Shown here piece by piece: positions 1 to 6,482 of a stretch of DNA of 17,770 nt. The notes under the pieces were generated by a model that did not search any database, had not been told where the DNA came from, and saw nothing but the letters and a program-made list of their open reading frames with translations. How positions within the stretch are numbered: the stretch's first letter is position 1; every line of letters begins with the position of its first letter. The position numbers and the translations under genes are program-made. Origin of the DNA: CAZTQN01 sp964615765 (GTDB taxonomy: Bacteria; Planctomycetota; Phycisphaerae; Phycisphaerales; UBA1924); NCBI GenBank assembly GCA_964615765.1, contig CAZTQN010000057.1, positions 1 through 17,770 of the forward strand. The letters are read 5' to 3'.

Positions 1-470
1 GCCTGCTTGCCCTTCGCCACGCCCACCAGCACCTTCGCCTTCCCGTTCTTGAAGTACACCTTCAGCGGCACCAGCGTCATCCCCTTCGCCTCCACCGCCT
101 TCGCCAGTTTCGCCATCTCCCGCTTGTGCGCGAGCAGCGACCGCACCCGCGTCGGCAGGTGCTGCCCCGTGCTCCCCGCGCGCCCGGCCGGCCCATACTC
201 CCCGATGTTCACCCCGTGCAGATACATCCCCTTCGCCCACGACCGCCGCGCCGCCGTCTTGGACTTCACCCCATACCCCTCGACGCGCACGAAGCCTTCC
301 CCAAGGCTCACCTTGCCGTCCCGCACGCTCTTGACCTCGGACCCCTGCAGCACCACCCCGCACTCGAGCGTCTCAAGAATGTGATAGTCGTGCCGCGCCT
401 TGCGGTTCTCGATCACATGATCGTCGCTCGCGCCCCCGCGCCCGTTCTTGTCGGTCTTGGCTTTCGACAT
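1..470 (-). CDS. smpB: SsrA-binding protein SmpB (3' end cut off by window edge)
   Basis: SmpB binds tmRNA and brings it to stalled ribosomes, where trans-translation tags the unfinished peptide and frees the ribosome. Reading leftward from the ATG at 470 gives an open frame to the window edge with no stop. It contains the family motifs in order: ENRKARHDY near residues 21-29, VLQGSEVKSVRDGK (OB-fold core), LLAHKREMAKL, and LVPLKVYFKNGKAKV followed by GVAKGK. About 156 residues are present; the basic C-terminal tail that enters the mRNA channel lies outside the window. Compared with the usual family there is a somewhat longer, Gly/Arg-rich stretch before LLAHKRE (reading EYGPAGRAGSTGQ). The gene diverges from the ABC transporter ATPase gene. 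Identification is secure; only the C-terminus is unseen. Confidence 0.96.
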   Translation of the reverse strand, partial: MSKAKTDKNGRGGASDDHVIENRKARHDYHILETLECGVVLQGSEVKSVRDGKVSLGEGFVRVEGYGVKSKTAARRSWAKGMYLHGVNIGEYGPAGRAGSTGQHLPTRVRSLLAHKREMAKLAKAVEAKGMTLVPLKVYFKNGKAKVLVGVAKGKQ

Positions 471-552
471 CCTGCTCGCACACTTTAGGCCCGCCGCTCG
501 CGTTCCCCGCCGTCGCCCGCTTTCTCGCGCACCCACCCGGTATCCTCCCCCG

Positions 553-1404
<852 letters not shown>

Positions 1405-1417
1405 CCGCCCGCTCCCC

Positions 1418-2767
1418 ATGCACGCCCTCTTCGCCATCGCCGCCAACGACCTGCGTCACCTCGCCCGTGACCGCATGAGTCTCTTCTTCGCCGCCGTCTT
1501 CCCCGTCATCATCGCCGTCTTCTTCGGCACCATCTTCTCCGGCCCCGGCAAAGACGCCGCCGACGCGCCCCGCATCACGCTCCTCGTCTGCGACGAAGAC
1601 GCCACCCCCCGCTCCGCCGCGCTCGTCTCCTCCCTCTCCGCGGCTCGCGAACTCGCGCTCGAGCCCGTCCCCGAGCGCGACCCCGCGCTCAACCTCGTCC
1701 GCGCCGGCAAAGCCCCCGCGCTGCTCGTCATCCCCAAGGGCTACGCCGCGCAGCAAGACGCGATGTTCTCCGGCTCCGCCGCCGAACTCCTCCTCGCCGT
1801 CGACCCGTCCCGCCGCGCCGAAGGCGGCATGCTCGAAGGCATCCTCACGCGCGAGTCCTTCGCGCAGCTCCAGTCCGTCTTCACCGACTCCGCCCTCGCC
1901 CGCGCCCGCGTGAAGTCCGCCATCGACCGTCTCCACGCCGACCCCGCCGTCACCCTCCCGCAGCGCCTGGTCATGGACCGTTTCTACACCAACCTCGACA
2001 CCTTCCTGCAGTCCATCCCCGCGGCCGCTCCGCCCGCAGCAGCCACCACCACCCCCGCCGACCCAACCGCCTCGCCCACGCCCACCACCGCCGCCGCTCC
2101 ACGGTTTTCCTTCCAGCCCATCACCATCACCCGCCTCACACTCGCCCGGCCGGAGCGGCGCAACGCCCCGCCGTCCTCCTTCGCCATCACGTTCGCGCAA
2201 GGCGTCATCTGGGGCGTCATGGGCTGCGCGCTGGGCTTCAGCATGGCCCTCACCTCCGAACGCTCCCGCGGCACCATGCTCCGCCTCCGCGTCGCGCCCA
2301 TCGCCCCCGCGCACATCCTCGCCGGCAAGGCCCTCGCCTGCTTCATCGCCACGCTCGCCGTCGGCGTCATGGTCCTCCTCGTCGGCGTCGCCTTCTTCTC
2401 CGTCCGCCCGACGTCCATCCCGCTGCTCGCGCTCGCGCTGGTCTGCGTCGCCGTCTGCTTCGTCGGCATCATGATGCTCCTCGCCGCCTTCGGCCGCACC
2501 GAACGCGGCGGCAACAGCCTCGGCTGGGGCGTCCTGCTCATCCTCAGCATGATCGGCGGCGGCATGCTCCCCCTCTTCTTCATGCCCGCCTGGATGCAGT
2601 CGATCTCCGTCGTCTCACCCATCCGCTACGCCGTCCTCGCCCTCGAAGGCGCCATCTGGCGCGACTTCTCCCTCACCCAGATGCTCGCCCCCTGCGCCGC
2701 CCTCCTCGCCGTCGGCGCCCTGGGCCTCCTCGTCGGCGCCCGCCTCGTCGCGCGGCACGTCGCCTAA
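1418..2767 (+). CDS. ABC-2 type transporter permease
   Basis: This is the membrane subunit partnering with the ATPase gene that ends 13 bases earlier; the two surely form one operon and one exporter. The 449-residue protein has the usual ABC-2 plan. A first membrane helix lies at about residues 21-40 (LFFAAVFPVIIAVFFGTIF). A large extracytoplasmic region of about 210 residues follows, ending in a Pro/Ala/Thr-rich linker (about residues 203-235). Five further helices fill the C-terminal half, starting near FAQGVIWGVMGCALGFSMAL. The motif SERSRGTMLRLRVAPIAP between helices is typical of ABC-2 permeases (YhgE/YadH/NatB-like), as is the late SVVSPIRYAVLALEGAIW. The open frame extends upstream into the ATPase gene, but ATG 1418 starts right at the conserved N-terminus. 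Substrate unknown; drug, lipid or sodium export are all possible for this family. Confidence 0.92.
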   Translation: MHALFAIAANDLRHLARDRMSLFFAAVFPVIIAVFFGTIFSGPGKDAADAPRITLLVCDEDATPRSAALVSSLSAARELALEPVPERDPALNLVRAGKAPALLVIPKGYAAQQDAMFSGSAAELLLAVDPSRRAEGGMLEGILTRESFAQLQSVFTDSALARARVKSAIDRLHADPAVTLPQRLVMDRFYTNLDTFLQSIPAAAPPAAATTTPADPTASPTPTTAAAPRFSFQPITITRLTLARPERRNAPPSSFAITFAQGVIWGVMGCALGFSMALTSERSRGTMLRLRVAPIAPAHILAGKALACFIATLAVGVMVLLVGVAFFSVRPTSIPLLALALVCVAVCFVGIMMLLAAFGRTERGGNSLGWGVLLILSMIGGGMLPLFFMPAWMQSISVVSPIRYAVLALEGAIWRDFSLTQMLAPCAALLAVGALGLLVGARLVARHVA

Positions 2768-2775
2768 ACCCAGCC

Positions 2776-2817
2776 CCCCTTCCTCCCCCTATCCCCTGTC
2801 CCCTGACCTCTGTCCCC
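2776..2817 (+). repeat. C-rich direct repeat, left copy (42 bp)
   Basis: This polypyrimidine block is repeated at 2873-2907. Both copies start with CCCCTTCCTCCCCCTATC and end with GACCTCTGTCCCC. The left copy is longer by exactly one 7-base unit (TCCCCTG). The two copies flank the hairpin/G-quadruplex repeat at 2821-2853. The last 12 bases (ACCTCTGTCCCC) recur at 14981-14992, upstream of the histidine kinase gene. Confidence 0.85.
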
Positions 2818-2820
2818 GCT

Positions 2821-2853
2821 CCCCCTCCCAGAGGGAGGGCGCCGGGGGGTGGG
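2821..2853 (+). repeat. 33-bp interspersed hairpin/G-quadruplex repeat, copy 1
   Basis: The element has a CCCCCTCCC arm, an AGA triloop, a second arm, and then a G-rich 3' part ending GGGGGGTGGG. It differs from copies 2 and 3 at one base (C instead of G at 2840), which breaks the last pairs of the hairpin. It lies between the ABC permease and the lipoprotein gene, enclosed by direct repeats at 2776-2817 and 2873-2907. Confidence 0.9.
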
Positions 2854-2872
2854 TTCTGCTTCGATCGAAACT

Positions 2873-2907
2873 CCCCTTCCTCCCCCTATCCCCTGACCTC
2901 TGTCCCC
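2873..2907 (+). repeat. C-rich direct repeat, right copy (35 bp)
   Basis: This is the same sequence as 2776-2817 minus one internal TCCCCTG unit. It ends 11 bases before the lipoprotein start codon, so it occupies the place where a ribosome binding site and promoter would be expected; no AG-rich Shine-Dalgarno sequence is present there. Confidence 0.85.
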
Positions 2908-2918
2908 TACCCTGCCCC

Positions 2919-3662
2919 ATGCCCCGCGCCCTCACCCCGCTCCTGCTCGCCGCCGTAGCCCTCGCCGGCTGCTCGAGCGCGCCGCAGCCCGTCCGCACCG
3001 CCTTCACGCCCACGCCCACGAATCAACAGCACATCCTGGGCGACCCGCTCAGCGCCCGCGACCAGGTCGTGCTCCCATCCATCGGCCGCGGCCCCACCGA
3101 AGTCCGCACGCGCGTCCGCGCCCGCGACATGGCCGGCCGCATCATCCGCCCCTCCATCCCCGCCCCCGCCGCCACCCCGCGCGAAGACTCCACCGACGAC
3201 GCGCCCCCCGAACCCTCCATCACCTCCTTCGACCGCACCGATTGGCCCGAGATCCGCTTCAACGTCCCCAACGACCGCACCGAGCACCAGCCCCGCTACA
3301 CCAACCTCGTCCGTTACGACCGCACCTCCCCCCGCGCCCGCGGCGACCACCCCACCTTCTCCTCCGCCCTCGACACCGCCACCTCCAAATCCGCCGATCA
3401 ACAAATCAAAGAAGCCTTCGCTGGGCCCATCACCGCAGGCATCGACGTCATCCTCTTCCCCGTCCGCGTGTTCATGACCCGCCCCTGGCAAACCACCCGC
3501 ACCGGCTTTGACCGCTACCAGCGCTTCCCGCAGGAACGCACCGTCGTGCCCGACGGCCTGCTCCCCGTCATCCCCGACGAAGCGCCCCAGTCCGAGCCCG
3601 AGACTCAGCCTGAACCCGAGTCGGCCGACCCCGCCGCCACCCCGAGCGAACCGCGCCCATGA
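2919..3662 (+). CDS. Putative lipoprotein of unknown function
   Basis: The 247-residue product starts with a short signal peptide: MPR, a hydrophobic core (about residues 7-16), then a lipobox L15-A16-G17-C18 followed by Ser-Ser. It should therefore be lipidated on Cys18 and anchored in a membrane. No catalytic domain is recognised. The mature part has a Pro/Ala-rich low-complexity stretch (about residues 85-100), a conserved-looking middle rich in aromatic and charged residues (SITSFDRTDWPEIRFNVP), a segment with possible membrane affinity (AGIDVILFPVRVFMTRPW), and an acidic Pro/Glu-rich tail. Its TGA overlaps the ATG of the rhodanese gene by 4 bases, so the two are translationally coupled. 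C-ending codon use argues that the gene is real. Function cannot be inferred from sequence. Confidence 0.82.
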   Translation: MPRALTPLLLAAVALAGCSSAPQPVRTAFTPTPTNQQHILGDPLSARDQVVLPSIGRGPTEVRTRVRARDMAGRIIRPSIPAPAATPREDSTDDAPPEPSITSFDRTDWPEIRFNVPNDRTEHQPRYTNLVRYDRTSPRARGDHPTFSSALDTATSKSADQQIKEAFAGPITAGIDVILFPVRVFMTRPWQTTRTGFDRYQRFPQERTVVPDGLLPVIPDEAPQSEPETQPEPESADPAATPSEPRP

Positions 3663-4021
3663 CGACCTCCCCGTCCACGCCCCCGCCGCTCGAGATCACT
3701 CCCGCCGCGCTCAAGCGCCGCCTCGACGCCCGCGAGCCCGGCCTGATCCTCGTCGACTGCCGCCGCCCGGATGAATACGCCATCTGCCGCATCAACGGCT
3801 CGCGTCTCATCCCCCTCGCCGACATCGTCGCCCGCGCCGAAGATCTCGAAACCGACGACGGCGGCCGCTCCGCCCCCATCGTCGTCCACTGCCACATGGG
3901 CGTCCGCTCCATGAAAGCCACCCTCGCCCTCCGCGAGCTCGGCTTCCCGAACGTCCAATCCCTCGCCGGCGGCATCGACGCCTGGTCGATCCAAATCGAC
4001 CCCACGGTTCCGCGCTACTGA
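3659..4021 (+). CDS. Rhodanese-like domain protein (sulfurtransferase)
   Basis: This is a 120-residue single-domain rhodanese. Such proteins carry a persulfide on an active-site cysteine and hand sulfur to acceptors. The N-terminal strand and CH2A motif are visible (LILVDCRRPDEY, residues 29-40). The active-site loop is C78-H-M-G-V-R-S84, with the usual Cys and Arg in place. The C-terminal motif LAGGIDAW (residues 102-109) is typical. There is no signal peptide, so it should be cytoplasmic. It starts inside the stop codon of the lipoprotein gene (ATGA), which implies coupled translation, yet the two proteins would work on opposite sides of a membrane. It converges on nadC with a 36-base gap and no obvious terminator between. 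The sulfur acceptor is unknown. Confidence 0.92.
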   Translation: MTTSPSTPPPLEITPAALKRRLDAREPGLILVDCRRPDEYAICRINGSRLIPLADIVARAEDLETDDGGRSAPIVVHCHMGVRSMKATLALRELGFPNVQSLAGGIDAWSIQIDPTVPRY

Positions 4022-4057
4022 CCGCCCCGCGCTACCAACCACCCCGCGCGCCGCGCC

Positions 4058-5071
4058 TCACTCCTCAAAATCCAGCCCGAAGTCCAGCCCCGTCGCCTGG
4101 TGCGTCACCGCGCCGACGCTGATCCGCTCCACGCCCGTCTCCGCGATCGCCCGCACCGTCTCCAGCCGCACGCCCCCCGACGCTTCGATCTGTACCGACG
4201 CCCCGGCCGCGTCGCGCATCGCCACACCCTCGCGCAGTTCCTCAACGCTCATGTTGTCCAGCATCACCACATCCACCGCGCCCATCCGCCCCGGCCCGCC
4301 GCACACCCCCGCCTTCAGCAGCGCCGCAAACTGCGCCAGCCGATCGACCTCAACCTCAACAAACCGCAGCACCCCGAACCGCTCCCGGGCCCGCTCCGCC
4401 GCCCGCTCCACCACGCCCGCCAGCTCGTCATCACCCACGCCCGCCAGGTGATTGTCCTTGATCAGCACCGCGTCAAACAGCCCGAGCCGGTGACACCGCC
4501 CGCCCCCGCACCGCACGGCGTATTTCTCCAGGTTCCGTAGGCCCGGAGTGGTCTTCCGCGTGTCCAGCAGATGCACCCGCGTCCCACGCACCCGCTCAAC
4601 ATACGCCGCCGTCAGCGTCGCCACGCCGCTCAGCCGCCCGAGCAGATTGAGCACCGTCCGCTCCGCCCGCAGCACCTCCCGCGCCGGCCCCTCCAAGCCC
4701 ATCACCGCGCACCCCTTCTCCACCACCTCCCCGTCCTCCGCCAAAGGGCTCGCCGTCACCCGCGGCCCAAGCACCGCCAACACCCCCGGCACCGCCCGCA
4801 GCCCCGCCACCACACCCCCCGCCCGAGCCGCGATCACCCCGCGCGCCACCGCCGACGCCCCGATCGTCACCTCCGCCGTGACATCCCCACCGCCGCCCCC
4901 GCCATCTCGATCCCCCTCGCCGTCGATCCACCCCAAATCCTCCGCCGCCGCGGCGATTGCCAATCGATTCAGACACCCATCGCGCGTCAGCGCATCAAAC
5001 AACTCCGCCAGGTTCAGCGCGTTCAAGTCCTGCACGACCCAGCATACGCCCCGGCACCCGGCGCTCCCCAC
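4058..5071 (-). CDS. nadC: Nicotinate-nucleotide pyrophosphorylase (quinolinate phosphoribosyltransferase)
   Basis: NadC converts quinolinate and PRPP to nicotinate mononucleotide, CO2 and pyrophosphate, the entry to NAD synthesis. Family motifs occur in order: ERTVLNLLGRLSGVAT (residues 137-152), DTRKTTPGLRNLEKYAVRCGGG (170-191), IKDNH (204-208), VEVEV (238-242), LDNM (271-274), EASGG (296-300) and ISVGAVTH (317-324). The length is 337 residues against about 280-300 usual, mainly from an extended N-terminus and a Gly-rich insertion (about 48-62) just before DVT. One oddity is that the usual Asn in GGGxNHR is Cys193 here. The chosen start is GTG at 5071, with GGAG a few bases upstream on the minus strand; an internal GTG at 5035 is also possible. 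The gene diverges from fabI with a 39-base gap and has no other nad gene nearby. Confidence 0.95.
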   Translation of the reverse strand: MGSAGCRGVCWVVQDLNALNLAELFDALTRDGCLNRLAIAAAAEDLGWIDGEGDRDGGGGGGDVTAEVTIGASAVARGVIAARAGGVVAGLRAVPGVLAVLGPRVTASPLAEDGEVVEKGCAVMGLEGPAREVLRAERTVLNLLGRLSGVATLTAAYVERVRGTRVHLLDTRKTTPGLRNLEKYAVRCGGGRCHRLGLFDAVLIKDNHLAGVGDDELAGVVERAAERARERFGVLRFVEVEVDRLAQFAALLKAGVCGGPGRMGAVDVVMLDNMSVEELREGVAMRDAAGASVQIEASGGVRLETVRAIAETGVERISVGAVTHQATGLDFGLDFEE

Positions 5072-5110
5072 CCTTCTCCCCCGCCGCCCTCGCCTCTAGT
5101 CTTTACCGTC

Positions 5111-5917
5111 ATGACAACCACCCCCAGCAGCTCCAAACTCCTCGACGGCAAGACCGCCCTCATCGTCGGCATCGCCAACGAGCGCTCCTACGCCTGGCAC
5201 ATCGCCAGCGCCCTCGCCCAGCACGGCGCCCGCTGCGCCTTCACCCACCTTCCCGGCGACAAAAACGAACGCCGCACCCGCCGCGCCATCGAAGAACTCG
5301 GCCTCAAGGACCCCTGGCTCGTCCCGCTCGACGCCGCCTCCGACGCCGACATTGACGCCGCCTTCGACCGCTTCACCCAGTCCTTCGACGCCCTCCACAT
5401 CCTCGTCCACTCCATCGCCTTCGCCGAGCGCGAATGGCTCGCCCCCGGCAAGTTCGCCGACACCCCCCGCGCCGCCTACCTCCAGGCCATCGACATCTCC
5501 GCCTACACCCTCCTCGGCATGGCCCGCCGCGCCAAGCCCATCATGGCCCGCTCCGGCGGCGGCTGCATCATGGGCATGTCCTACTACGGCGGCGAAAAGG
5601 TCGTCCCCGGCTACAACGTCATGGGCGTCGCCAAAGCCGCCCTCGAATCCACCGCCCGCTACCTCGCCTGGGACCTCGGCCCCGACAAAATCCGCGTCAA
5701 CATCATCTCCGGCGGGTACCTCCGCACCCTCGCCTCCTCCGCCGTCGGCGGCACCGACAAGATGGGCGAAGAAGTCGAAAAACGCGCCCCTCTCCGCCGA
5801 AATGTCGAAGGCGCCGACGTCGGCAAAACCGCCGTCTACCTCGCCAGCGACCTCGCCTCCGGCGTCACCGGCGAAACCATCTACGTCGACTGCGGCGTCA
5901 ACACCGTCGGTCTCTAA
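5111..5917 (+). CDS. fabI: Enoyl-[acyl-carrier-protein] reductase (NADH), FabI
   Basis: FabI carries out the last reduction of each fatty-acid elongation cycle (trans-2-enoyl-ACP to acyl-ACP). The 268-residue product is of normal length. The nucleotide-binding start GIANERSYAWHIA (residues 20-32), VHSIAFAE (99-106), the catalytic pair in SYYGGEKVVPGYNVMGVAK (Tyr158, Tyr168 and Lys175, spaced Tyr-x6-Lys) and the C-terminal GVTGETIYVDCG are all present, placing it in FabI rather than FabG or generic SDR. The usual SAGP(I/L)RT after RVNxI reads SGGYLRT (200-206), so the conserved Pro is replaced by Tyr203. Translation starts at ATG 5111; the longer upstream frame overlaps nadC and is an artefact. 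No clear ribosome binding site precedes it. Downstream lies a repeat cluster rather than another fab gene. Confidence 0.96.
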   Translation: MTTTPSSSKLLDGKTALIVGIANERSYAWHIASALAQHGARCAFTHLPGDKNERRTRRAIEELGLKDPWLVPLDAASDADIDAAFDRFTQSFDALHILVHSIAFAEREWLAPGKFADTPRAAYLQAIDISAYTLLGMARRAKPIMARSGGGCIMGMSYYGGEKVVPGYNVMGVAKAALESTARYLAWDLGPDKIRVNIISGGYLRTLASSAVGGTDKMGEEVEKRAPLRRNVEGADVGKTAVYLASDLASGVTGETIYVDCGVNTVGL

Positions 5918-5944
5918 AAACCCACAGACTCGGCCTCTCCCACA

Positions 5945-5977
5945 CCCCCTCCCAGAGGGAGGGGGCCGGGGGGTGGG
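5945..5977 (+). repeat. 33-bp interspersed hairpin/G-quadruplex repeat, copy 2
   Basis: The arms CCCCCTCCC and GGGAGGGGG are perfect complements around an AGA triloop. The 3' half reads as four G-runs with loops A, CC and T, a textbook intramolecular G-quadruplex motif. It is identical to copy 3 (17695-17727) and one base different from copy 1. It lies 28 bases after the fabI stop, where it could act as a transcript 3' structure, although there is no T-run after it. Confidence 0.92.
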
Positions 5978-6060
5978 CTTGCATCTTCTTGCTCTTCCGC
6001 TCCCTCACCCCTGAACTCTCGCCCCTCGCCCCACGCCCCACCCCTCCCCAAACCTTCGCG

Positions 6061-6084
6061 CCCTTCGCGCCTTCGCGTTCAATC
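6061..6084 (+). repeat. 24-bp CCCTTCGCGCC... repeat, copy 1
   Basis: The 24 bases starting CCCTTCGCGCCTTCGCG and ending TTCAATC are found identically at 17662-17685. The motif is itself made of overlapping CTTCGCG units. At both sites it lies near a copy of the 33-bp hairpin repeat: 83 bases after copy 2 here and 9 bases before copy 3 there. Confidence 0.85.
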
Positions 6085-6164
6085 TCCCAACCCCCCCGTC
6101 CGAAAACCCACCATCCCCCACGCTTTCTTGGCCTCAACCCCCCACCGTTTCCGATGATTCACCT

Positions 6165-6458
6165 ATGAGCATCTTCAGCGCCAGCAGCGCCGAGGCCGTC
6201 ACCAACCGCGTCAAGGCCGATCAGGCCGCCCGCGCGAGCACCGCGCGCCGCGTCGTCCGCCCGGCCCAGGCCACCGCCCGCGCCGAAGACGAACTCCTCC
6301 TCTCCGTCGAAGACGGCGCCAACGTCACCACGCCGCGCTCGCTCAAGGGCAACGCCGACCAGGAAACCGCCGACGACCGCGAGCAGCAGGACCACTACAA
6401 CACGCCCCACAACCCCCCGACCCCCCCCGAGCGTCCCCGCCTCGATGTCGAGGGCTGA
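6165..6458 (+). CDS. Small hydrophilic hypothetical protein (97 aa)
   Basis: The 97-residue product has no membrane segment and no recognised domain. The N-terminal half (about residues 5-40) is Ala/Arg-rich and likely helical (SSAEAVTNRVKADQAARAS). The middle has a short hydrophobic/acidic stretch (EDELLLSVEDG). The C-terminal third is very polar and Pro/Asp-rich (ADDREQQDHYN then PP repeats) and is probably disordered. Codon use is strongly C-ending like neighbouring genes, the frame is clean, and the ATG at 6165 follows the non-coding repeat region, so the gene is probably real. It converges on the 538-residue gene with a 24-base gap. Function unknown. Confidence 0.7.
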   Translation: MSIFSASSAEAVTNRVKADQAARASTARRVVRPAQATARAEDELLLSVEDGANVTTPRSLKGNADQETADDREQQDHYNTPHNPPTPPERPRLDVEG

Positions 6459-6482
6459 TCACGCCGCTCGTCCGTCGCGGCA

